Shown here piece after piece: positions 1 to 6,801 of a stretch of DNA of 17,663 nucleotides (position 1 is its first letter; every line of letters starts with the position of its first letter). A model generated the notes under the pieces. It saw only the letters and a program-made list of their open reading frames with translations. It made no database searches and was not told the DNA's origin. The DNA is from Verrucomicrobiales bacterium (GTDB lineage Bacteria; Verrucomicrobiota; Verrucomicrobiia; Verrucomicrobiales; DEV007). Location of the stretch: NCBI GenBank assembly GCA_013911195.1, contig JACETS010000033.1, forward strand, positions 1 to 17,663. Direction: 5' to 3'. A program made the translations under genes and the position numbers.

Positions 1-1272
1 ATTACCTACATTGGTGGAGAGAACTATAGGGTTGATGATCTCAAGTTCTCTTCCAGTAGTTATCGAAGCCAATCCAATAGCCGATTCGCAGCCATGGAAT
101 GGCGTTTGGCCGAGGTCTATAATCCGACCGTCGAAGGTTATATTGAAAAAGACCCTTATATCTATGAAATCGAAAACCCCGCCGAGTCTGGACAATTAGA
201 AAGGTTTGAAGCGACCTATCAATTCTTACCGACCGATGCCAGAGTTGATCGCACCTATAGAGCAAGAGTCAGGCACAAAGATCAAAGCGGCCGATGGAGT
301 AATTGGTCTGATCCCATTCAATTCAAAGTCTCAAGTCCTGACACCAGCACCTATGCGGAATCTCTCAGAATCACTGAAGTTAACTATCACCCTATTGGGG
401 CCACTCAATCAGAGCAGGAAAAAGGTTGGACAGCGTCAGACTTTGAATACATAGAACTTCAAAATATCAGTGATACTGATTTAGAACTTACTAACCTTAG
501 ATTCACCAAGGGAATCGACTATGATTTTGAGTCAGGCAGTATCATTAAAGCGGGTGAATACTTGCTCATAGTCAGGAACCGCCTCGCCTTCGAATCACGT
601 TATGGAGCGGGCCTACCTATCGCAGGAGAATGGGAGGATAACGACAAGCTGGATAATGCCGGAGAGAACATAAAGCTCTCTTTCGGAGCCGGAACCCCAA
701 TCATCGAAGTAACCTATGATGATAAGGAACCATGGCCTATTAGTGCCGACGGTGACGGTTTTACTTTGAATCTCAATGACCCTAAAAATGTTTCTCAGGA
801 GAATCATGGTGAGGCGAATAATTGGTATTCCGGGATAGCTTCTCCTGGTTCTGAGGGGGGAGATGCTGCTCTCACTTTCAGTACCTGGGCAACAGGTAAT
901 GGACTTGGTCCAGGCGCATCAAAAACCGATGACCCTGATAGCGATGGAATTATTAACCTGATGGAATATGCTCTTAATTCTAACCCCACGTTAAGCTCTA
1001 GAGAGGACCTTCCTAAAATAGAAATACAAACTCTAGACCTTGAGGATCAACCCAAAGACTACATCACTTTTAGCTTTACCCGCCAGGGGCAAAGCACTGA
1101 TCTCGTATATTCGGTGGAAGTTTCTGAGGACCTCAAAGAATGGAAAAAAAACATTGCTGTATTGGAGGCAAAGACAATTAATGCTGACGGCACCATTAAA
1201 GAAATGTGGAGATCTTCGATGGCCATTGATACAGAAAATAGATGGTTTTTTAGATTAGTAGTGAAGGGTTAA
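1..1272 (+). CDS. Lamin tail domain (LTD) secreted protein, C-terminal part (5' end outside window)
   Basis: The frame is open from base 1, so the gene begins upstream of the window; 423 residues are visible. The first internal Met is at base 94, but residues before it read as ordinary protein, so it is not taken as the start. Visible residues about 80-112 end in a fibronectin/Ig-like strand pattern (RVRHKDQSGRWSNWSDPIQF). Residues about 122-286 form a lamin-tail domain, opening with LRITEVNYHP and containing FEYIELQN and AGEYLLIVRN. Residues 311-325 (DPDSDGIINLMEYAL) form a calcium-binding type-3-like DxDxDG segment. The end (about 355-423) resembles the C-terminal beta domain common in verrucomicrobial exported proteins. 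In this phylum LTDs often follow a CotH kinase domain, which would lie upstream if present; that is inference. Function is probably extracellular binding or structural. A terminator hairpin follows the stop. Confidence 0.85.
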   Translation: MTYIGGENYRVDDLKFSSSSYRSQSNSRFAAMEWRLAEVYNPTVEGYIEKDPYIYEIENPAESGQLERFEATYQFLPTDARVDRTYRARVRHKDQSGRWSNWSDPIQFKVSSPDTSTYAESLRITEVNYHPIGATQSEQEKGWTASDFEYIELQNISDTDLELTNLRFTKGIDYDFESGSIIKAGEYLLIVRNRLAFESRYGAGLPIAGEWEDNDKLDNAGENIKLSFGAGTPIIEVTYDDKEPWPISADGDGFTLNLNDPKNVSQENHGEANNWYSGIASPGSEGGDAALTFSTWATGNGLGPGASKTDDPDSDGIINLMEYALNSNPTLSSREDLPKIEIQTLDLEDQPKDYITFSFTRQGQSTDLVYSVEVSEDLKEWKKNIAVLEAKTINADGTIKEMWRSSMAIDTENRWFFRLVVKG

Positions 1273-1277
1273 TACAA

Positions 1278-1311
1278 AAAAACCTGTGAGAGTTACCTCC
1301 CACAGGTTTTT
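1278..1311. terminator. Bidirectional intrinsic terminator
   Basis: AAAAACCTGTG (1278-1288) pairs perfectly with CACAGGTTTTT (1301-1311). After one mismatch the stem continues for three pairs (1290-1292 with 1297-1299) around a TTAC loop. The A-run on one side and T-run on the other let it act for both the LTD gene (+) and the converging fasciclin gene (-), whose stop lies 20 bp beyond. Confidence 0.9.
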
Positions 1312-1330
1312 AGATTTTAATAAAATAGAA

Positions 1331-2083
1331 TTAGTTGGATACCATCATGGAATCAAAGGCTTTCCTAAGAGTCCATGAATTAGTGGTCATGCATTTGGAG
1401 CTATTTACCATTTTCATTGCACGACCAAGCAATGCGCGGTCTTTGTCGGAGACTGAACCTTTAGGCATTGCCATAAGTGCATGTGCTGTTACCTCATAGA
1501 TAGCGGCACAAGCCTGATGCTGACCATGATTGAATAAAGGAACCGCTTTGTCGATAGCCACTTCAATAAGCTTTTGGCTGTTTGAAGATGCCTGCTTGTT
1601 TTCTGGTGGAAGAAGCACCTTGTCGATTACATGGATGACACCATTACTGGCCTGAACATCGGTGGCGATAACCTTTGATTTATTAAGGAAGAGACCACCT
1701 TTTTTCTTCTTCACTTTAATGTCTTTTTTGTTAATCGCAGTAGCATTATCAAGTGTGACAGCCACTTTAGATGGGACTTTACCGCTCACAACGTGGTAGG
1801 TAAGGATATCGATAAGCTTGTCTTTGTTTTCAGGCTTTAGAAGAGTTTCAACGGTACCTTTAGGAAGCTTTGCAAAAGCTTCATCGTTAGGAGCAAAGAC
1901 CGTAAAAGGTCCATCTCCTTTGAGGGTATCAACTAACCCTGCCGCTGTAAGAGCAGCCGCCAAGGTTTTGAAACTTCCATTACTGACTGCAGTATCTACG
2001 ATGTCTTTGTTGGACTCTTTTGAGAATACTAGATTTGCTGCAATTGCAAAAATGGCAAAAGTAGTAATTAATAATTTTTTCAT
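1331..2083 (-). CDS. Secreted fasciclin (FAS1) protein with a helical C-terminal extension
   Basis: The protein has 250 residues and an ATG start. Residues 1-21 are a Sec signal peptide (MKKLLITTFAIFAIAANLVFS). Residues 27-160 are a complete FAS1 domain with the two hallmark blocks: FTVFAPNDEAFAKLP (60-74) and YHVVSG (96-101), then NGVIHVIDKVLLPP (147-160). FAS1 domains mediate extracellular adhesion or ligand binding. Residues 166-250 are an additional, probably alpha-helical module with two cysteines (C192 in ACAAIYE, C231) that could form a disulfide. I do not recognise its family. The gene lies 20 bp downstream of a second FAS1 gene on the same strand, so the pair is probably co-transcribed. 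The two domains are about 83% identical (roughly 22 differences in 134 positions), a recent tandem duplication. Transcription probably ends at the hairpin at 1278-1311. Confidence 0.93.
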   Translation of the reverse strand: MKKLLITTFAIFAIAANLVFSKESNKDIVDTAVSNGSFKTLAAALTAAGLVDTLKGDGPFTVFAPNDEAFAKLPKGTVETLLKPENKDKLIDILTYHVVSGKVPSKVAVTLDNATAINKKDIKVKKKKGGLFLNKSKVIATDVQASNGVIHVIDKVLLPPENKQASSNSQKLIEVAIDKAVPLFNHGQHQACAAIYEVTAHALMAMPKGSVSDKDRALLGRAMKMVNSSKCMTTNSWTLRKAFDSMMVSN

Positions 2084-2103
2084 GAATCTTAGATTTTGGA
2101 TAC

Positions 2104-2601
2104 TTACTTGGATGGTGGCAACAAGACTGAATCAATGACATGAATGATGCCATTACTGGCCTTGATGTCTGTCGCAATCACTTTGGATTTGTTTAAAAAT
2201 AAGCCGTCTTCTTTCTTGTTAACTTTAATATCTTTTTTGTTAACAGCAGTGGCCTTCTTAAGAGTAACCGCTACTTTTGCAGGCACAGCGCCGCTGACCA
2301 CATGATAGGTAAGGATGTCCACGAGTTTATCTTTATTTTCAGGCTTTAATAGAGAAGCAAGTGTTTCTTTGGGAAGCTTAGCAAAAGCTTCATCGTTTGG
2401 AGCAAACACTGTAAAAGGACCTTTTCCTTTGAGGGTTTCGATCAACCCACCTGCTGTGAGTGCTGCAGCCAGAGTTTTGAAGTTGCCGTTACTTACGGCG
2501 GTGTCTACAATATCTTTTTTCTTGTGGTGATCTGCAAATGAACTACCCAAGAGAATTGAGGTTGCGGCAAGAGCAGTGATTAGAGTTTTAATGATTTTCA
2601 C
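2104..2601 (-). CDS. Secreted single-domain fasciclin (FAS1) protein
   Basis: The protein has 165 residues. The initiator is GTG (plus-strand CAC at 2599-2601); the frame has a stop nine codons upstream and no ATG between, so GTG is the best start. A Sec signal peptide (MKIIKTLITALAATSILLGSSFA) is followed by a His/Lys-rich linker (DHHKKK) and one FAS1 domain from about residue 30 to the end, with FTVFAPNDEAFAKLP and YHVVSG blocks. The protein ends at LLPPSK, exactly where its paralogue downstream continues into an extra domain. It is the first gene of the two-gene fasciclin unit. Expected location is periplasmic or extracellular, with a role in adhesion or matrix binding by family analogy. 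Small secreted FAS1 proteins of this kind are widespread in bacteria, so the family call is firm and the role is not. Confidence 0.93.
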   Translation of the reverse strand: MKIIKTLITALAATSILLGSSFADHHKKKDIVDTAVSNGNFKTLAAALTAGGLIETLKGKGPFTVFAPNDEAFAKLPKETLASLLKPENKDKLVDILTYHVVSGAVPAKVAVTLKKATAVNKKDIKVNKKEDGLFLNKSKVIATDIKASNGIIHVIDSVLLPPSK

Positions 2602-2863
2602 AGTTATTAAATGTTGGTTAATGTTTTATATTTTTGTAGTCATTTAACCAAGGCCTTGATTATTTGAATTCAGTGAATGAGAACGCATCCAATTTTAGTT
2701 TGGATCCGAAAAAAAAAATATCCCGCTAAGAAAAAAATAAATTACTCAGATAAGGCGCTACAAAAATAGTATTTTCTAATCAAAATATTTTAATTAAAAA
2801 AATTAACCACCCCACCAATGGAGCTAACCCTTTAAAGGGATCAGGTTTCAGTTTTAGAAGAGT
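2602..2863. other. AT-rich intergenic region upstream of the fasciclin pair, with several palindromes
   Basis: This 262-bp gap lies between the sulfatase stop and the fasciclin start, both on the minus strand, and I find no gene in it. It must hold the fasciclin promoter. Visible structures are a 10-bp palindrome CAAGGCCTTG (2649-2658), an inverted repeat ATCCAA/TTGGAT (2687-2692 and 2700-2705, 7-nt loop), an A-tract from about 2709, and a 12-bp palindrome CCCTTTAAAGGG (2828-2839) just past the sulfatase stop. A TATAAA on the minus strand about 25 bp before the GTG could be a -10 element, but its -35 spacing is poor. Confidence 0.5.
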
Positions 2864-4396
2864 TTACTTTGGCATTTTGACTCCACTAGGAAGAAAGGAA
2901 ACCTTCCGATCATTTTTGGCAGAATCGCCAGGAGTAGAACGCCCTTTAACCACCTCTGCATTTAACTTCTTGAGGAGAGATTCCACCTTTTCGGGATGCT
3001 CAACGATGAGATTATTACGTTCGGCACGATCCGAATTGAGGTTATAAAGCTGTAAAGGGGGTAATTTTTGTTTTTTTGCTGCCGCCTCCCGAGGGGCACT
3101 CCAGCCCCCGCTTCCGGAGGATAAACAGAGTTTCCAGTCCCCTTCCCGAAAGGAAAAAGAGCCTCCAATAGAATGACTAATGAGTGTTTTCCTAGCTGTG
3201 GCTTTTTTTCCTTTAAATGCTGGAACTAAACTAAAAGAGTCCTCTCCAATATTACCCTCTTTGGCTGGTGCCTGACCAAGAATATCACGCATTGTTGCGT
3301 AAAGATCAGTAAGACATGCCAAGGCGTTTGTTTTTTGACCGGCCTCTATCCCTGCAGGCCATCTTGCAATAAGGGGAACTCGATGCCCTCCCTCATAAAT
3401 GTCAGCTTTATGACCACGGAAGCCAGCGCTTGGATCGTGTCCTTTTTCTTTGAGAAGAGGAAAATTTCCCTCCGGCGAACAGCCATTGTCGCTGGTAAAG
3501 AAGACCAAAGTGTTTTCATCAATACCAGCCATTTTAACCGTCTTCAAAAGCTCACCCATGTGATGGTCGACTTGCATCACAAAGTCGGCATAAGGGTTAA
3601 TCTCACTGGCGTCCTTAAATGGAGGAATCGGAACGATTGGTGTATGAGGGGCCGGCAAAGGCAGGTAGAGAAAAAAAGGTTTCCCTGATTTGGCCCTTTC
3701 TTGAACGTACTTGATACTCTTATCAAAAAGATGCGGGAGAACCTCATCGATTTTAAAATCTGGACTTATTGGCCCTTTGCGGTACCAACCGTACCGGTCT
3801 TCCCCTTTAGTCACTCCCTCTTCTCTAACAGGAATAGCGGTAATCTTACCAGTATCAACCCAGGTGTATGGTGGCATATCCAATGATCCGCAATGTCCGT
3901 AATATCCTACGAATCCGTTGATATCGGGTCCATTCTTGACGGGCTTGGTGAAATCTATTTTTTTGCTGTTTCCAACTCTTCCCCAGTCCCAGCCAAGATG
4001 CCATTTGCCGATCATCTGAGTGTGATAGCCCGCCCCTTTAAGAAGGTGAGCTACCGTTTCCCGAGTTCCCGGGATAAGATGATCACTGGTTCCACTCAAA
4101 ACTCCTCGGGCTAGTCTTGATCTCCAATTATATCTACCAGTCAATACACCGTATCGGGTTGGGGTACACACTGCACTGGAGGAGTGTGCATCAAAAAAAG
4201 TAATCCCCTGATCAGCCATTGACTGAAGGTGGGGAGTTTTAATCTTACACTTCGGGTTCGTAGGTGAAACGTCTCCAATACCCAAATCATCAGCCATCAC
4301 AAAGATGACGTTAGGCGGCTTCGAATGATCCTTTGCAAAGCTCGAAGAAATAAAAAGAACGCAGGGAATAATTAATAGAGAGAGGTACTTATACAT
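2864..4396 (-). CDS. Secreted S1-family sulfatase (arylsulfatase A-like)
   Basis: The protein has 510 residues, normal for the family. Residues 1-21 are a Sec signal peptide. The alkaline-phosphatase-superfamily fold is intact: metal ligands D36-D37 in NVIFVMADDLG; the sulfatase signature C77-T-P-T-R81 followed by YGVLTGRY; GKWHLG with K131 and H133; H251 in PAPHTP; D303-N304 in FFTSDNG; and K330 in the FRGHK segment. C77 is the residue that must be converted to formylglycine, so a maturation enzyme (FGE or anSME) is required; none lies in the window. It would hydrolyse sulfate esters, probably on polysaccharides, outside the cytoplasm; the substrate cannot be read from sequence. The next gene upstream, 52 bp away on the same strand, is a DUF6807-sialidase-like fusion, suggesting a joint glycan role. 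A 6-bp inverted repeat sits in the 52-bp leader. Confidence 0.95.
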   Translation of the reverse strand: MYKYLSLLIIPCVLFISSSFAKDHSKPPNVIFVMADDLGIGDVSPTNPKCKIKTPHLQSMADQGITFFDAHSSSAVCTPTRYGVLTGRYNWRSRLARGVLSGTSDHLIPGTRETVAHLLKGAGYHTQMIGKWHLGWDWGRVGNSKKIDFTKPVKNGPDINGFVGYYGHCGSLDMPPYTWVDTGKITAIPVREEGVTKGEDRYGWYRKGPISPDFKIDEVLPHLFDKSIKYVQERAKSGKPFFLYLPLPAPHTPIVPIPPFKDASEINPYADFVMQVDHHMGELLKTVKMAGIDENTLVFFTSDNGCSPEGNFPLLKEKGHDPSAGFRGHKADIYEGGHRVPLIARWPAGIEAGQKTNALACLTDLYATMRDILGQAPAKEGNIGEDSFSLVPAFKGKKATARKTLISHSIGGSFSFREGDWKLCLSSGSGGWSAPREAAAKKQKLPPLQLYNLNSDRAERNNLIVEHPEKVESLLKKLNAEVVKGRSTPGDSAKNDRKVSFLPSGVKMPK

Positions 4397-4448
4397 ATAA
4401 ATTTTTCAGAATAACTATATTCTAGGAGAACCCAAATTATCAATAATC

Positions 4449-6503
4449 TCAAGCCTTCTCCAAGAGCCAAGCCAAATTAAATCGAGCCATCCAATCTTTA
4501 CCGGCTAAAAGATAGATCATTCCTTCGCTTGGCGTGCCTTTGCGGCCGGCTGCCATCCAAGTGTAATTTCCAGGTCCTGTTTTAATGAGTTTATTTACCG
4601 GCCATGTCAGTCCACCGTCAAAACTCACCCATACGTTAATATCGGTGCGTGTCTCTCTATTGCCTGGTGAGCTGAATAAAAGAATATCTTTATCCTCATA
4701 AGGCAATCTTAAGAGCCCAGCCTTACATCCATACACGTCCGGCGGCCCATCAAATAATTCATCATCTTCATGCTCACCGTACCAGGTTTCACCAGCATCA
4801 TCACTAAACGCAATGCGCCTATTACCAGGTCTCATATGAGTTCTTGAATTGTGATATATTCTTCCTCCTTTTAATTCAACCAGCCCCGATTCACCTGTAC
4901 CTGCTATAGGAAACGGAGCAGAGGAATTCCAAGTCTTTCCTCGATCATCACTGTAAAGAGCCATTGCGTAAAGGTCGTTATAACGTTTTCTCCCCTTTCC
5001 CTTGTTTAGGTACTCAGGAAAGACACGCGCAGGCATTAAAAGACGGCCCTTTTTAGAACCATATTTGATGGTCACTCCTGGATCACAAGCCCCGTTCGTT
5101 GCAGGCATCCATCCATCTTTTCCAGGTCTGATTGTAGTATCTTCTATTTTCCAGGTCTTACCATGATCTTTACTCCTGTAAAGCTTCTGAGCTGTTTTTA
5201 AGGTTGTTAAAAATACCATGATGTCACCTGTCATCTCATCAACCATAACATTACCAAGTCCCGCCCAGTTATTGTTAGGATACCTTCCATCATCACTCAT
5301 GTCACCGTCCACTTTAACCATGTCACCCACTTTTTTCTCTTCAGCCCAGGTCTTACCCCCATCGACACTTCGCTTCACACTAATGTATCTCATATCATCA
5401 GTTTTGGAGCTTATATTTTTGAGAACTAGTACAGAGCCATCCATGGCCACGACAACCTGACCAGTCAAAACTTCTTCGTCCCAAACTTCGAAGAAAGCAT
5501 CTCCCTCTAATTTAGGTAATGATTGCAGATTAGTCGTGAGACTTTGTAACTTCTTTAAATGAATACCTTCAGCACTCGTCGGGGAATATTCCGAAGCCTT
5601 CTGATGCGAATGCACCATTAAACCATATACAAAAGATAATTTTTCTCCCTTCTTAAGTATTTTATCAGGAGCTTTATTAAGAGGTCCAAAAGGGTTAGCA
5701 GTTATGAGACCGTAATCTCTGGCATGCCAATGAAAGGCCCCAAGATCACTATGACTGGCCAATAAAGTGACACCTACCCAACGGCCCTCTTTATTACCTG
5801 AGTTATCAACCCACCTCGCCGCTTTTCCCCATATAGCCTTTCCTCCTTCTCGGCCTTGATTATCAATCATTTTACCCCCTTTTTGAACTCGTAAATCACT
5901 AGCTACTCGAACAGCGAGACCTCCTTCTTCCTTGGAACCAATAGTCACTTTCTCAGCCTCCGCTTCGATAATGGCATTCACAGAAATGAGTAACCCTTGA
6001 TCCGTAACGTGAAATGCATATTTCATAGTTTCCTTTAGCAGAGGGGTATTCCCATCACGGTCCAGATAAATACTCTCAGCAGAAAATGTTGCAGGATTAC
6101 CATCCTTTGGTGGAGCGGTAAAAAGGCGGTGCTTGGCAACCCCTTTCATATGCCAGAAATCAATACCATTAAGTTGGGAAAATGTGTGGAATAGCCCCTG
6201 ATGATGAGGATGATCATCCTGATCTTTATCAGTTATAGGGTAATTTCGAGTCACCTTAATACCATCCAAAGTATGAATGTTACAAAGAAATGGTCGACCC
6301 TGAGGAGTCTGAGTATGTGAGAACTCGGCAATGACTTTCTGCCCATAATAAACATCAAGCCCTGAAGACGTTTTTTTCAATTTTATCTCTTCGGAGGCTC
6401 CTTGACCATAAAGAATTCCACCAATAGAAAACATGAGGATTGGAGTCAGTACACGGGAAATTAAATAAAACCAACGAAGATTAAGTACTTTAGAGGAAAT
6501 CAT
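4449..6503 (-). CDS. DUF6807 (PmoA-like) - sialidase-like beta-propeller fusion
   Basis: The protein has 684 residues. An N-terminal hydrophobic segment (about 12-32) is a signal peptide or anchor. Residues about 38-305 match the DUF6807 family (historically 'PmoA'), with the hallmark DHPHHQG (97-103), an NGIDFW block (112-117), RWVGVTLLAS (241-250) and FGPLN (272-276). Residues about 335-684 form a sialidase/BNR propeller with five Asp-boxes, S-x-D-x-G-x-T-W, starting at 379, 444, 518, 567 and 627. No break or stop separates the halves, and the junction (about 306-335) is a short Thr/Ser/Leu linker. DUF6807 proteins are frequent in glycan- and sugar-degrading PVC bacteria; biochemical function is poorly defined. 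The sialidase half may cleave sialic or related acids, but I could not confirm the full catalytic Arg triad. The sulfatase gene follows 52 bp downstream. Confidence 0.88.
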   Translation of the reverse strand: MISSKVLNLRWFYLISRVLTPILMFSIGGILYGQGASEEIKLKKTSSGLDVYYGQKVIAEFSHTQTPQGRPFLCNIHTLDGIKVTRNYPITDKDQDDHPHHQGLFHTFSQLNGIDFWHMKGVAKHRLFTAPPKDGNPATFSAESIYLDRDGNTPLLKETMKYAFHVTDQGLLISVNAIIEAEAEKVTIGSKEEGGLAVRVASDLRVQKGGKMIDNQGREGGKAIWGKAARWVDNSGNKEGRWVGVTLLASHSDLGAFHWHARDYGLITANPFGPLNKAPDKILKKGEKLSFVYGLMVHSHQKASEYSPTSAEGIHLKKLQSLTTNLQSLPKLEGDAFFEVWDEEVLTGQVVVAMDGSVLVLKNISSKTDDMRYISVKRSVDGGKTWAEEKKVGDMVKVDGDMSDDGRYPNNNWAGLGNVMVDEMTGDIMVFLTTLKTAQKLYRSKDHGKTWKIEDTTIRPGKDGWMPATNGACDPGVTIKYGSKKGRLLMPARVFPEYLNKGKGRKRYNDLYAMALYSDDRGKTWNSSAPFPIAGTGESGLVELKGGRIYHNSRTHMRPGNRRIAFSDDAGETWYGEHEDDELFDGPPDVYGCKAGLLRLPYEDKDILLFSSPGNRETRTDINVWVSFDGGLTWPVNKLIKTGPGNYTWMAAGRKGTPSEGMIYLLAGKDWMARFNLAWLLEKA

Positions 6504-6631
6504 TATTATTTTCTGAGGAAGTTTTGGTGATTAATAGAATTTAGCTATTCTCGAAATTAGAATGTAATAAGACAAGAATTAAACTCCAAACGTTGGTTTT
6601 GAATTGACGCCCATTGATCCAAAAATGAGTC

Positions 6632-6646
6632 AAAAAAACCGCACCA
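6632..6646 (-). terminator. tRNA-Tyr trailer and U-run terminator
   Basis: On the minus strand the encoded CCA end is followed directly by TGGTGCGG (6646-6639) and seven Ts (6638-6632). TGGTGCGG is complementary to CCGCACCA in the tRNA leader (6744-6737), so the U-run follows the 3' arm of a stem that encloses the whole tRNA. Confidence 0.6.
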
Positions 6647-6731
6647 TGGTGGGCAGGAGTGGATTCGAACCACTGAAGGCATAGCCAGCAGAGTTACAGT
6701 CTGCCCCGTTTGACCGCTTCGGTACCTACCC
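6647..6731 (-). tRNA. tRNA-Tyr (anticodon GUA)
   Basis: The gene is 85 nt including an encoded CCA. Reading the minus strand, the acceptor stem is GGGTAGG with CCTGCCC (one T-G pair), the discriminator is A and the end CCA. The D-stem is CCG/CGG. The anticodon stem GCAGA/TCTGC encloses loop CTGTAAC, giving anticodon GTA (plus-strand 6695-6697). A class II variable arm (GGC-TAT-GCC) follows, then T-arm AGTGG-TTCGAAT-CCACT. The long variable arm with GUA is standard for bacterial tRNA-Tyr. It lies between two protein genes on the same strand but has its own promoter-like hexamers upstream and a U-run downstream. Confidence 0.97.
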
Positions 6732-6751
6732 ATTATTGGTGCGGGGTTGAG

Positions 6752-6780
6752 ATAAAAGCTGAAACAGTACCTTTTTGCAA
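6752..6780 (-). promoter_or_regulatory. Putative sigma-70-type promoter for tRNA-Tyr
   Basis: On the minus strand TTGCAA (plus 6775-6780) and TTTTAT (plus 6752-6757) are separated by 17 bp. Each matches four of six consensus positions. The -10 ends about 20 bp before the mature tRNA 5' end, leaving a short leader that contains CCGCACCA. Spacing and context support it; hexamer quality is moderate. Confidence 0.45.
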
Positions 6781-6801
6781 GAAGTTTTACTCTTTCTTCT
6801 A

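Noticed and set aside
2687..2705. Inverted repeat next to an A-tract read as a terminator for the sulfatase transcript.
   Set aside because: In the minus direction the T-run comes before the stem, not after it, so it cannot act as an intrinsic terminator for that transcript.
2815..2850. Minus-strand AACCTGATC...GGTTAGC resembles the 3' half of a TPP riboswitch.
   Set aside because: The CTGAGA part and pairing partners are missing, the element lies 3' of a sulfatase and not before a thiamine gene, and the core palindrome does not fit the riboswitch P4/P5 stems.
3335..3688. A 117-codon open frame on the plus strand opposite the sulfatase, and similar open frames opposite or within other genes (for example 5218-5460, 7499-7789, 16574-16837).
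   Set aside because: They lie wholly inside clear genes, have no family motifs, and their composition mirrors the true coding strand.
4449..6503. The historical name 'PmoA' for the N-terminal domain could suggest methane oxidation.
   Set aside because: The protein has none of the multiple membrane helices of particulate methane monooxygenase PmoA. The match is to the soluble DUF6807 family, where the name is a legacy label.
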